Assembly (NCBI GenBank): GCA_022885665.1
Contig: JAGQDJ010000162.1
Location: 57,281 to 121,280, forward strand
Direction of reading: 5' to 3'
DNA length: 64,000 nt
From: Triops longicaudatus
Taxonomy: Eukaryota > Arthropoda > Branchiopoda > Notostraca > Triopsidae
The number at the start of each line of letters is the position of its first letter. The stretch's first letter is position 1. The notes under the pieces are model-generated. The model searched no databases and was not told where the DNA came from. It saw only the letters and a list, made by a program, of their open reading frames with translations. The position numbers and the translations under genes were made by a program. Shown one piece after another: positions 26,701-36,189 of this stretch.

Positions 26701-27854
26701 GATGAACTTCGTTATATTGCACGAATTTTGAGGTTTCGATGTACACAAATGAGACAGCGTCAGGTATAATGAACATGTCGAACATTTTTATGTTCCTGGT
26801 GAATTCGTTATAACGGGATTCTACTACAATAATTAATTTATTTGTTACAATGATTCGTTATCAACGACAGAATTTATACATTAATTGACAATTAATACGT
26901 CAAATTCGACAGTTACAGCAAGGCCTCTTTAAAACGAACCCGCTTATAACTAACTTGTCGCTGCAGTAGACGGATTTTAAGGTTTCGATGCACACGAATA
27001 TAGAGAAAACGACCGATAATAACGAACTTCTGCTATACTGAACAATTATTTTTGCTCCGCGTGGGTTCGTTATAACGAGGTTATACTACACGAGGTTAAA
27101 TTTAAAAATAGTTACTGGTTAGTAGTATTTCAATAAGCTTATGATTTCATTAAGTAGAAAATTATTTCACGCTAATTATTTAATTTAAGTTCATTTTAAT
27201 ATCTACATTTAAAAACGGATTCAGAAATGGACTGAACAAACTTGAAGAAAAACGTTGATTCCAAATCAATACAGACATTGTGATAGCCGCAGAATCACGT
27301 GTAAACCCACATGTAAGAGACTTTTTCAAGTTTCGTTATAAAAAGCGCGGTAAAACCCATATCTAAGAGGTTTCTTGAATATTTTACTAAATTTTTCGTG
27401 TATGATGCCCTCTTCCCTGTAAAAGTGTACTGTGCGTAAGGGAAATTAACGTAATTACTATTTAAAGCAGAAATGTTTTATTATTATTGGCAATGCTGGA
27501 AAAAGAACACTGTTGTTATTATGCCCTATTTTCCTCTTAAACCACTATAAACTTGATTTTGACATGAGTAGGTTGGTCAGTTAACGTAGATGCCGGACGG
27601 CTAAGGTTGTTTTCTTGTTTCGGACCACTACTCTGCCTATTTTGCACATAACACACAACTCCATACACAAACACTGTTTACCACTTTCCGGCCGTGTGTT
27701 TCCACTTTCAAGTCCCAACAAAGACAGCACTTACCCTTGTTGCTGTAGCAGAGCCCACTTCCTTCATAATCTTCTCAAAAGCGGCCGTTTCTTCGGCTTG
27801 CTTTTGATTATGAAGGGCAATTTTTTCACTAAATTTCCTTGGGTTGGCCGCCAT
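14245..27854 (-). CDS. CRTC: CREB-regulated transcription coactivator (CRTC/TORC)
   Basis: Thirteen exons: 27735-27854, 26004-26171, 19907-20318, 19533-19683, 18131-18287, 17415-17789, 16933-16986, 16428-16586, 16019-16105, 15533-15790, 15173-15253, 14785-14938, 14245-14477. They total 2409 nt, or 802 aa, with every phase consistent. Residues 1-40 are the CREB-binding N-terminus (MAANPRKFSEKIALHNQ). GGSLPNVN near residue 80 and WRRTHSDSALHQ near 200 are family landmarks; the latter is the SIK/AMPK phosphorylation and 14-3-3 site whose dephosphorylation sends CRTC to the nucleus. RPKSC, LPDLTNLQF and LPTPLD follow, then a long Ser/Pro/Gln-rich middle, the QANAL...QFNM segment, and the C-terminal activation domain ending EDHFRLDRL. 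In the nucleus it co-activates CREB at cAMP-response genes. Exon 2 has a poor pyrimidine tract at its acceptor and is the weakest join. Introns 1 (1.6 kb) and 2 (5.7 kb) are long and repeat-bearing. Confidence 0.95.
14653..14697. repeat. Imperfect hairpin sharing a 30-bp segment with 4.80 kb
   Basis: Two arms, ACTGCAACTGTGCC and GGCACAGTTGCGACT, flank the 8-nt spacer CGTTAGAT and can form a stem of about 14 bp. The right half (TGTGCCCGTTAGATGGC, then AGTTGCGA) recurs at 4801-4831, where the left arm is lost. It lies in the last CRTC intron. Confidence 0.55.
14939..15055. repeat. Low-complexity tandem repeat in a CRTC intron
   Basis: Repeats of AAATAAATAAAAACAAAA with small variations fill almost the whole stretch between two CRTC exons. 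A simple-sequence expansion. Confidence 0.8.
18358..18480. repeat. Degenerate A-rich tandem repeat
   Basis: Irregular repeats of the type GAAAAATCTGAAAAAGTAA in the CRTC intron after the exon at 18131-18287. Simple-sequence origin is likely. Confidence 0.6.
20661..20722. repeat. (TAA)n microsatellite
   Basis: About 20 uninterrupted ATA/TAA units in CRTC intron 2. Confidence 0.9.
22072..22098. repeat. 27-nt poly(A) run
   Basis: Uninterrupted A tract inside CRTC intron 2. No clear retrosequence was recognised immediately upstream. Confidence 0.85.
22661..22770 (+). repeat. Dispersed repeat family, copy 1
   Basis: Core begins CCCATAAGTTATAACAC, then GGAAAAGGGTCG, GGGTAACGTTGAACACCGA and AAAGGCTGT. 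The same order of blocks occurs at 31940, 54891 and 55109 on this strand and at 34812 on the other. Weaker similarity to the 55.1-kb copy continues to about 22.9 kb. Confidence 0.7.
25771..25925. repeat. TTTATTTA-rich low-complexity tract
   Basis: Units such as TTATTTAGGTTATTTAGTTA repeat imperfectly, just 3' (in genomic sense) of the CRTC exon 2 donor. Simple sequence. Confidence 0.65.
26444..26592. mobile_element. Pogo/Tc1-like MITE, copy 1
   Basis: The ends are inverted copies of AAAATCTCGTTATAA: left near 26446, right (GGTTCGTTATAACGAG) ending near 26592. About 150 bp, non-coding, in CRTC intron 1. Terminal sequence and neighbouring copies suggest one family of short non-autonomous DNA elements. 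The superfamily is inferred from the short conserved ends and TA-rich flanks, not proved. Confidence 0.65.
26667..26829. mobile_element. Pogo/Tc1-like MITE, copy 2
   Basis: Left end TAGTAAAATCTCGTTATAA and right end TTCGTTATAACGGGATTCTA are inverted repeats over about 22 bp. Internal blocks (GAACTTCGTTATA, GGTTTCGATG, GACAGCGTC) are shared with copies 1 and 3. It lies in the same orientation about 75 bp from copy 1. Confidence 0.7.
26914..27092. mobile_element. Pogo/Tc1-like MITE, copy 3
   Basis: Ends TACAGCAAGGCCTC..AAAACGAACCC and GGGTTCGTTATAACGAGG pair as inverted repeats. The interior has GGTTTCGATGCACACGAAT, as in copy 2. It is more diverged at the left end than the others. Confidence 0.65.
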
Positions 27855-28080
27855 GACCACAAATGTCCACTGACGCAGTCACAACTACCGTAAATACGAG
27901 GGAGGAGACTAGCTAAAGCCCACCGCGACATCAGCGCCTTCTGCCCGCTGTCTTTCCAAAACGATAACAAATGCGCACGTGAGCTTTGCCACAACCAAAA
28001 TACGGCTTTAAAAAATACAGAAAAAATATATAAAATAAAGTGTAGCCTTGACAAGCCATAAAGACATTATTTACCCGTAA
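27855..28080. promoter_or_regulatory. Bidirectional promoter between CRTC and MAIP1
   Basis: Only 226 bp separate the CRTC start (-) and the MAIP1 start (+), so the two genes must share promoter DNA. No TATA box is evident. The position is the basis; no specific factor site is claimed. Confidence 0.6.
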
Positions 28081-29343
28081 ATGGCGTGTTCGTTAAGACC
28101 ATTTCAAAGGCTTATTGTCCATAATAGCTTACCAACAGCTTTATTCAGGAAACCAATGTGTTTACCACGTTTACGCTCCTCAGTCGCACATTTGAGGTAT
28201 GATGGGCTTGTAAACGGTTCAAACACCTCTAAGCTGTTGCAAGGAAGTCAATTGACAACATCGAGGCTCTTGAGCACGTCACCGACATGGAAACAAGAAG
28301 AATCTCGGCCGAGCGACGAGGATTTCAACACCCGCAAAAGGAAATTACCTCCCTTAATGGAATTTCCCCAGATAGTCTGGCCCAAATTCTCATTAGTGGT
28401 CCGGAACTGGATCAAAGCCAATTTTCTGGTGACTCCGTACTTTGACAGAGAATTTAACGTGGCGGATTTTTTGTCTGGAGCGAAAACAGTATAATTTTAT
28501 TTAATATTTTAAAAATAGATAAAGGGATGATTTTAATTATTGCTGATATTTTGGTTTCTTTCAGGCGTTGGTAACGGTGTCTAAACTGGTTGCTGAAGGC
28601 AAATTTGACCAATTGGAAGGTTTGGTCCATCCGAGAGCGGTCGAAGAGATGAAAAGGAATTTGAGCACCATGACGTTACAAGAAAGGCACCTTATCGCTA
28701 TAGACGAAGAAGATATTTATTTGTCGTTTCCTTACGAGTTAGGAATCATCCTAGACGACGAAGAAAATGGTAAAGGCTTTTGTGGACAGAATTTGGGATT
28801 TTTAAAAGCTTAAGATTTATTTTTTAACGATTTAGGTAACTTTGTATCCAAATTAGTTTGGTTTTGTAGGATGATCGAGTATTTTACATTTTCATTTTTC
28901 GACTATTTTATCCCTAAATCCCTCTTTCAGGACTAATTGTGTACCATATATAGTGATAAATGGTTTTTAGTCTATTTCCATTTTCCATACTATATTTGTT
29001 CGAATTTGGTTGTTTTCTTTTTTCCTTTCATTTTCTTGTTTTCATTTTCGCGTTTCCTTGTGATTTCTTTTATGAGGATTTTTCATGTTTTATTATTTAT
29101 TTACTTTCAGGAAAGCAAGAACGATTTGTGGAATTGACGGTTGTATTTCACATCTTGAAAGGCCTGGGACATTTACGAGAAAGAGAAGACTTTCAGCCCA
29201 GTATGACCTCAATTCGCGACCATAAAGAAAAAGTGCTGGTGGCCAACATCCGTTTTATCCGAGAGTTCACGAAAGGTGTGGAAGACAGTTGGGTGATCAA
29301 CGTACTCAATGTGTTTCGCCCGTCCGACGAAATTGATGAATAA
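28081..29343 (+). CDS. MAIP1: m-AAA protease-interacting protein 1-like mitochondrial matrix protein
   Basis: Three exons (28081-28488, 28565-28769, 29111-29343) give 846 nt, or 281 aa, in phase. The N-terminal ~80 residues are rich in Arg, Ser and Leu with few acidic residues, like a mitochondrial targeting sequence. The rest matches the MAIP1 (C2orf47) family with a Tim44/mL45-like fold. Landmarks are a Trp/aromatic segment FPQIVWPKF, NWIKANFLVTPYFDREF, then GAKTALVTVSKL, and near the C-terminus FIREFTKGVEDSWVIN. In mammals MAIP1 binds the m-AAA protease and helps sort the calcium uniporter regulator EMRE; the same role here is inference. Mitochondrial ribosomal protein mL45 shares the fold and was my alternative, but the FDREF, GAK and EFTKGV blocks fit MAIP1 better. 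The start codon is set by the first ATG after the CRTC promoter. Confidence 0.85.
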
Positions 29344-29409
29344 GCTTGTTATCTTAGAGTAGTATGCACGTTTTGAGTTGGGATGTTGTATTTGCATAGA
29401 AAATGACAA

Positions 29410-29415
29410 AATAAA
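29410..29415 (+). terminator. Poly(A) signal of MAIP1
   Basis: AATAAA lies 66 bp after the MAIP1 stop, before the convergent CSP gene. Confidence 0.6.
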
Positions 29416-29552
29416 TCTTTTTTTGTACAGACATTCATCGAGTAATTTTGTTAAAACAAAATAACTTTTTTGTCGTTGCTATGGCTGGTAATGTGAACAT
29501 GCGCTGCATGGTTGGGAGATTCTTATAAAAAACACGGAAGTTAGGAGCTTAT

Positions 29553-30714
29553 TTATTTAGGACCGTAGATGGCATTGATTTGGACCCAATCAGAGGGGTG
29601 GTTTTGCCTCATGAAATTGACAATCTTATTGGAGTTGGTTCGCTGCACGGCAGTGCATTTGGCACAGTTGCGTTGGAGGACTTCAGGAAGCAAATCTGAC
29701 AGGAAAAATCATAATTAGTTACTATAACCTTTATGAAACTTTCACCACATAAACATGTCCAAAAAGCCTTGCTTGGTGAAGCCAAAGGCTTAAAGATAAA
29801 CCTAAAAGTAATCTAAATACAGATCGTCCAAATTGTACTAAAAGCCCTTTTGAGTTGACTACACCTGCCACCAGAGGCCCTGCTAGGAAAGCTGCCATGC
29901 GTGTTGACATGTCCACTTTCGAAATCAATCCTTAAGTTAGTTTCAAACCGTATAGATAAGTTCAGCATATTGTAACAGATTTAGAAACAAATGCAATAGC
30001 AAAGACATTTGAACACTGCTACGCATGTGATCAGATATGAAAAAAACATGGCCGAAATCCTACTCTACCCTCTAGTGGTGGATAATACTTATTAGATGCT
30101 CAGGTATGACGACTGAAAATCAAAACAAAATTGTTTACAAAAACACTAACCAAAAAATGGGAAATATTAGTCTTGATGGAACTTACAGACCTCTGTGGAA
30201 GCTCATACCAAACAAGATTTACTAAGTTAAAAAAGAATCCGAGAAAAAACCAATTTGGAAGTGGTAGTCTACAATGCATCCGCAAGATGGCGGGGATGAC
30301 AATAAAAACCGAAAAAATTACGCTAAAAATCAACTCTTATTACTGAAACTTTTAAGAATATTTAAAAGTGAATGACGTTAACAGGAAAAGTAAGGGAAAG
30401 TTTTTTTTCAACTACTTTCTCTCATGACTTTAGTACTCGAGTTTCTTTAATCACGAATCGGGGCCAGAGAAAGTTTTTTCCTCTGCTTTCACCTATACAA
30501 AGAAACAGGGAAAGTGAGGTTACTTACCCTTCAAGTCACGGCCCGTTTTGTCGCATTTGCCTTGGTTCAAAACGCACTGGATTTGAGTACGCACATAACG
30601 CGCATTGCGCAACAAGGAATCGACATCAATGTTCTCCAACTGCCCGGGGGCTTGCGCATAGGCGTAGCCGCAGAAAAGTGCCAAAGCGAGGACGAACAAT
30701 GCAGCGATTTTCAT
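29553..30714 (-). CDS. Chemosensory protein (OS-D/CSP family)
   Basis: Two coding exons (30528-30714 and 29553-29695) encode 109 aa. The first ~20 residues are a signal peptide (MKIAALFVLALALFCGYAYA). The mature protein has exactly four cysteines with spacing C-X6-C-X18-C-X2-C, the CSP signature, and the usual NIDVDSLL motif near its start. The single coding intron sits one base after a Lys codon, the conserved CSP intron position. CSPs are small alpha-helical soluble proteins that carry hydrophobic ligands in sensillar lymph, and some act in development or cuticle. Their known range is insects, crustaceans and myriapods, so this gene also limits the host organism. It converges on MAIP1 and has a TATA promoter. 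Confidence 0.95.
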
Positions 30715-30884
30715 GATTTTAACCTTTAAGAAAATAAAAACTAAATATTAGTTTCCACAATACATCTTTTATTTGTTATAATCACTTTTAAAGAATAAGC
30801 CCCAGTCGGAAAAACACTGAGAAACGAAAGACTGCTTTGTTCCGCTGAAGATCGGCGTCTGATGTCGGAAGGTTGGATGATCAC

Positions 30885-30894
30885 CTTTTATATA
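30885..30894 (-). promoter_or_regulatory. TATA box of the CSP gene
   Basis: The minus strand reads TATATAAAAG, about 170 bp upstream of the CSP start codon. A start site would lie near 30860. Confidence 0.65.
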
Positions 30895-31939
30895 GGCAGC
30901 TTCCAAGACTACAGCGTGACTCAGGACTCTTTTTTTTTTCTTTAGCCGTTTTCGCTTTTCTAGCCCCCAGGGTTTATCATCATAGAATGGGTGTTGTTTT
31001 TGCTTTTACGCATACAGACACCGTTAGGTGAATCGACAGAATCCTCAACGGTGGGCGTCACTTTAACAGTTGTTAGTTTCGAAAACAGGACAGTTTTATG
31101 AGCCGCAAATCGATTGCCTGGCTAATACGAGCACCCATTAAATTTTTGTGAGCAAACGTCTCTTTTACTTTCACCAAAAGTGGACCATTTTTTAATTAAC
31201 CGGATCATCTGAAAAGTAAAAAAAAATATTGAACAACTAAACTGACAATACAAAAATAAAATCAACAACATTTATTGAAATTCTATGTTATTTAAATTAT
31301 ATTCAACAACGTTAAAAAGCAGAAGTGTTAAATAATGGTGTCCTTGACCTATTTGTACCCACAGACCTATGCTTATCCGGATTGGTCCAACCTTTTGCCT
31401 GCTGTTCATGAAACCTGTTGGAAGATTGCCATGCTAAACAACGTTAGGGTTTTCTGGACGCTAATTTATGGACGTAAAATCCCCACATTTAAAGCAGTTC
31501 CCCAAAAGACATTACAAAAAACGTGTATTTCCCCAAACGTCTTAGTATTCAAGGTAGACAAACTGTTGCACACAAAGATGTCATGAAAATAGGCGAAAGC
31601 CTAAGTCGTTATTCCGTAAAAAAAAAAAAAAATAATAATAAAAAAGTGCCGATGGCAACAGATCTGTCCCAGCCTTGGTAACAAGGCACTTACCTAAAGC
31701 ATAGTGTTAAATTTTGTTTGAAGCAAAGTGGGTTGGGCACCAGAAAGGAAAAGCTATCTAGGATGGCAAGGTATTGTTATGTAAAGCCTCTTTATGTACA
31801 TCTTTCCTTGCTTCAGGGATGGATAACTGATCGGTTCATTCCTTTGTTGTAAGCTTCAAACTCGAGAAGTCTCCCGAGGATATTGACAGGAAACGGTATG
31901 ATTTTTAGTGTGCTAGATTAGAATTATGAAGAAATTTGC

Positions 31940-32040
31940 TAAAACCCATATGCTTTAACAATGAAAAAGGGTCAGAGTTTGCTGGGTAATGTTGAACAAA
32001 GAATTCGACAGAACGCGAAAGACTAATTTGATGTTTGTGC
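31940..32040 (+). repeat. Dispersed repeat family, copy 2
   Basis: AAAACCCATATGCTTTAACA, AAAAAGGGTC and GGGTAATGTTGAACA follow the same order as the 22.66-kb copy. This is the most diverged forward copy. A 35-nt poly(A) run begins about 30 bp downstream. Confidence 0.55.
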
Positions 32041-32066
32041 CAGAAAGTCTGGTCGATATAGTACCT

Positions 32067-32071
<5 letters not shown>

Positions 32072-32106
<35 letters not shown>
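32072..32106. repeat. 35-nt poly(A) run
   Basis: Uninterrupted A tract following the dispersed repeat copy at 31940. It may be a retroposed tail or a chance expansion. Confidence 0.85.
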
Positions 32107-32110
<4 letters not shown>

Positions 32111-32882
32111 CTGACTTATTTTTTGACACAGTATATTCGATGAGATCGAAAATGTGCCAAAAAATGTCTTCTTCCAACTTTGATCGGAAGGTAAAGCTTT
32201 GATATTGTTTAGCACTTCACAGAAAGTAGTTTTATCAAACAATCCTAGGAGCAACCTTTTCTTTCCAAATGCGAAGAACGTGTTAGATGATGAAATGTTA
32301 GAATTTTCAGCAGTTTAAAAATATTGTTAAAAAATTCTCACGAGTTAACTGTTCTTCATTTTCAACCATCTTTCCCGCAAACTGAAATTGGCCAAAGATT
32401 TTAATAATTTTTTTTAAATAAATTGCACTAAGATTAGTTCAAGGTTTGATTTATTTGGGAGGCGATTTATTTCACAAAGAATTTGTTGTTGTTTTCAGTA
32501 GCTGTGGCACTGTTATTAGTCCCGGCTCTTCTTTCGTGGTTTCTTTCCTATTTGCTCACAACACATAGACGAAAAAAGTTGAAACCCCAAACTGCGAAAC
32601 AATTGCTTCAAGATTTTTTCCATACTTTTAATATACTACAAGAACAAACTATTTTCCAAAACAACTTGTTCTTTTCTCGGGCTCCATTTAATGTTGGTGT
32701 GTGTGTATTTTCTGTATGAATGTTTATCTCCATTGCGCGCCACACGCATTCAGCTTGGTTCAGACTAGCAGGGCTTCTTTTAATGTTTATACCGTTCCAT
32801 ACAGTTTTTCTTCCATACAATCATAAAGGGTCCAAATTCAAGACATAACGCTTGTCACGGAACTATTTGTTGTCGCCCAAGG

Positions 32883-34191
32883 CTACTTATCGCCTTCCAT
32901 CTGATACTTCGGCTTCCCATGAGTAAAAGGCAGATAACGATACTTGATCATATGCTGTGAAAAAAAAAGAAATATATTATTTTTTAAAAAAAATTCAGCA
33001 TCTGATACTAAAACAATTTAAATAAAAATAATAAACAAAATCAGAAAATTCGTACGCAAAAATTGACAAAAACTAAATAGACAACGAGAACTTAAAAACA
33101 CTTAGAAAAACTTATACTAAAACTTATCCTAAAAATCAAGAATTAATTAGACTCGCTCGCATTCTAAACAAGGGAAAGGAAACGTGAAATTAACGTTAAA
33201 ATCTGTTTGGACTACCTTAATTTGGCGCTTCATAGTAATGCAAAACAGGGTGATAAAATACATGACGAGAATGGGCCAAAAGACTGGCACGTTTAACGCG
33301 TCAAACAGCGTGCAACAAATGCCAATAACGGTGGATTTCACCACCGAGTGCCAGAATTTAAATTCGGGTAATCTCCGGATAAAAGGGCGAAATTCTTCTT
33401 TCGAGGACATCGGTAAGCCCGGACCATCGTCTTCTACATTTAAAAATTTAAGAATGTTTAGAAACGTTCCTTACTTACAACAATTCAGATAAGTTAAAAG
33501 AATTCGCATTTCCGACTTATTTGAAATTACCATCAAGATCCATCGCTGGGTCGATTTTTGGTGACAAAAATGCAATAAACAGATTCAAATGGTAAATGCC
33601 TAACGCGTAGCAAATGATATACCATCCCTAAAAGACAAATACATGATTATTGTATTACTAAACTTTTTTTAAAAAATATTTTATTTTTAGTATTGTTGCT
33701 ATTTTATTTACCTGAGCAAGAAAAACGCGTGCCAGGAAACAAAAAAGGAGGAACCCGGCGAATATCCACCTTGAGACAAGGTGAGGTGTCCATTTATCCA
33801 GCAGGAGTTGATAACTCTGGAAAATATAGAGAAAAGGCTATTTTTGGTATAACCATTACTACTGTCCATTGGCAAGACAAGACATGCGCACTAAAATACG
33901 GCATTCTTAGTTACACAAAGAACTCCACAAACGAAGCGAAAGAGGAAATAGAATAACGAAACAAAAATTGGAAATGAAATACAGCAAAATTAACTTGAAT
34001 GAAGGAGAAATACGAGCTTGATGAGTAACTGAACATCATGGTAAGCAAATATACACATGCCAAGGGACTAAACAGACTTATCTTAACCAAAAATACGCTC
34101 CTGAAGTTACCTGTGAAAAACGGCGCCAAGTTTGTTGGGCAAAACCTGGTTGTGAAGTGCTCAAATCGCTTTCGGACGCATCGGGAATCAT
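32883..34191 (-). CDS. RER1: RER1, Golgi-to-ER retention/retrieval receptor
   Basis: Five exons (34111-34191, 33712-33816, 33531-33627, 33216-33433, 32883-32954) total 573 nt, or 190 aa; human RER1 has 196. Landmarks in order are YQLLLDKWTPHLVSRW, the first membrane hairpin, YHLNLFIAFLSPKIDP, the acidic EDDGPGLP loop, EEFRPFIRRLPEFKFWHS, the second membrane hairpin, and the C-terminal MIKYRYLPFTHGKPKY. RER1 cycles in early Golgi membranes with four transmembrane segments and returns escaped ER membrane proteins and unassembled subunits through COPI vesicles. The ATG lies directly after an AG (34192-34193), so an upstream non-coding exon is likely. COPE, a COPI subunit, is also in this window, but 28 kb away, so no linkage is implied. 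Confidence 0.96.
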
Positions 34192-34647
34192 CTACACAAG
34201 CAAAAATCGGTTAAAAATCTTAAAAATAATACTTTCTCACATAACTAAAGTGTGATATAAGGTTAAGACTAGTTAAATGAACGTTAGAAAAGGGATAAAA
34301 AGCCTTAATATTATTCATTTAGGGTTTTCCAGTGTTGACCGGCTTAGTATACAGTTTCTTCGCTCAGTTTTGGCCGTTTAGTGTGTTATTTACCTTGGAA
34401 AGTGGTGGTGAAAGATAACTAGAGAATAATTTTTACTATTGCTACTGATCACACCCTTTCGAAGTCTACGAAAAGTGAGAAAAACTTATATAAATAAGTG
34501 GAAAATAATCCACGTCACGACGTTACACCTGTTTACAGGCATTAAACGTAAGAACAAGCGTAAGGAGTGGCGTAGCTTGGCTTGCGTCGGTTAAGCATGT
34601 AGTGTACTCTAGCGATAAGTCATAAGAAATTGGTCCCGCCAGCTTTA

Positions 34648-34722
34648 CGTGTTATAGCTTACGGGTTTTAAGTGTGGTAGCATGGAGTAAGCAAGGACGC
34701 AGTTTTTAAGAAAAGTTGCATG
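34648..34722. repeat. 75-bp direct repeat, left copy
   Basis: Begins CGTGTTATAGCTTACGGG and ends AAGAAAAGTTGCATG. Nearly identical to 34851-34925, with about four mismatches over 75 bp, 203 bp start to start. Confidence 0.85.
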
Positions 34723-34811
34723 TCAAACCTAACCATGGGTTAAGCAAAAATATTGTATAGGCCAGCTGATGCTGCTCAGGTATCAATAAGCTAGGTTATT
34801 TAGCTCCAATT

Positions 34812-34880
34812 CGGTGTTCAACATTACATAGAGGACTTCGTTCCTTTTCCCGTGTTATAGCTTACGGGCTTTAAGCGTGG
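34812..34880 (-). repeat. Dispersed repeat family, inverted copy
   Basis: Read on the minus strand it gives CCCGTAAGCTATAACACGGG, AAAAGGAACGAAGTCC and AATGTTGAACACCGAATT, matching the core of the copies at 22661, 54891 and 55109. It overlaps the left end of the right-hand direct repeat. Confidence 0.65.
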
Positions 34881-34925
34881 TAGCATGGAGTAAGCAAGGA
34901 CGCAGTTTTTAAGAAAAGTTCCATG
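34851..34925. repeat. 75-bp direct repeat, right copy
   Basis: Second copy of the 34648-34722 unit. The first ~28 bp also belong to the inverted dispersed-repeat copy. Confidence 0.85.
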
Positions 34926-36189
34926 AAAAACTTCCCATCCCTACTCAATGCTCCCACACTTATACACATATTCTCATTTAGCGAATTTGGGAGGATCTAT
35001 TTCATGTGATTTGCAATAAATTGAATTGAACTAATAACATATGTATGCCGCGTAGGAAATTGTGACGCAGAAATCAAGCGAATCCTTTTCGCAATACTGA
35101 CTGTTTCAGAACTCTTCAATTCAATTAGTCATAAAAAACGACGCAAATCGAACCACTGTCGCACGACTTTCTTAATTACCGGAACTAATCCTCGAAAGCA
35201 AAATTTCTTATCTTGTGATAGGGAACGTTTCACATGACCTAAACCCATTCGTTCCATTTATCAATCTTATACGTATTCAGGTTTCCTCCAAAGATTTGGC
35301 ACGTAGATTAACACTGCTTTATCTTGTTATCTCACATTTTCGATTCAAATTCCCTAAACTGACACATTGCACCCTACAGCTTTTGTAATACCGGTACTTC
35401 GCATCTTTGGAACCCAATTCTGATCTCATCTCCCGTTTCAGAAAGTTCTGATCTCACCTACGAACCTAATCCCTTTAATGCAAGATTTTTTAGTCAATTT
35501 TCAACAAACAAATGAGTAAGCGACTGATATAACAGATTTACAAGTCTACAACTATGCCTAGAAGAAACTGGAGCGCTTGAAAAAAAAAAAAAAGTCCCGT
35601 ATCTTGAAAACGATAAGCTGTATTCCTAAGCTATCAATGTTTTTTATTACTTTTCTTTCTGTCTTTCCGTGGGAGGCCGTTGACAATATAACCCGGAGAC
35701 CGAGTGCTTGAAATTTAGTTCTGTTGCATTAGCTATTGAGTTCTAGTCAAAGTCGTATTAATATCAAGTTTTGGTACCGTATGTGCAAACTTGAGGTAAG
35801 TTTGTTCAACTTAACTACTTCACATTTCACCTGCAAGAAATACAATAGTAATACCAGTAAATCTTACCTATCCTTGTATTTATATCAGAATATTCTGGTA
35901 GGAAACTGTTAATCGTTTTTCATGTTAGGAATGAAAATTCTAATTTTTTCCCATTTTTTGACAAGTTAAATCTTTCTTAGGAACTTCATTTTACGTTCCA
36001 TAGTTACGTTTTATGCGTAAAATATATTTGAATTTATATTTACATAAAATATAAATCAATGGTTGTAATTTACGTAACAGCATTCGTCAATGTGATTAGA
36101 AAACATTATTTTCATTTTTTTTTATTTCAAAAACCAACATAGACTTGTGCCTCTTACTGTATTCTCATTTTTAGCATTCATTAATTAGG

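Larger units (their letters stand above)
30895..32882. other. Intergenic region between CSP promoter and RER1
   Basis: Mostly AT-rich sequence without a recognised gene. It contains one copy of the dispersed repeat (31940-32040) and a 35-nt poly(A) run (32072-32106). A plus-strand frame at 31335-31586 is open for 83 codons and reads like protein, but has no splice or family support. Poly-T frames near 32 kb are artefacts of the A tract. The RER1 3' UTR probably occupies the last few hundred bases. Confidence 0.45.
34192..36189. other. Intergenic region between RER1 and the chitinase
   Basis: Divergent upstream regions of RER1 (-) and chitinase (+). It holds the 75-bp direct repeats at 34648 and 34851 and the reversed dispersed-repeat copy between them. 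From about 35.0 to 36.1 kb I see no gene, repeat array or clear promoter motif. Confidence 0.5.

Noticed and set aside
28081..29343. Initial call of mitochondrial ribosomal protein mL45 for the MAIP1 gene
   Set aside because: Both share a Tim44-like fold, but the FDREF, GAK and EFTKGV blocks and overall length fit MAIP1 better.
31335..31586. 83-codon plus-strand frame between CSP and RER1
   Set aside because: Resembles protein but has no family, no promoter or splice support; could be a transposon remnant, which I cannot show.
34566..34590. GGAGTGGCGTAGC as a possible hAT left end
   Set aside because: No matching right end with an 8-bp duplication was found within a few kb.
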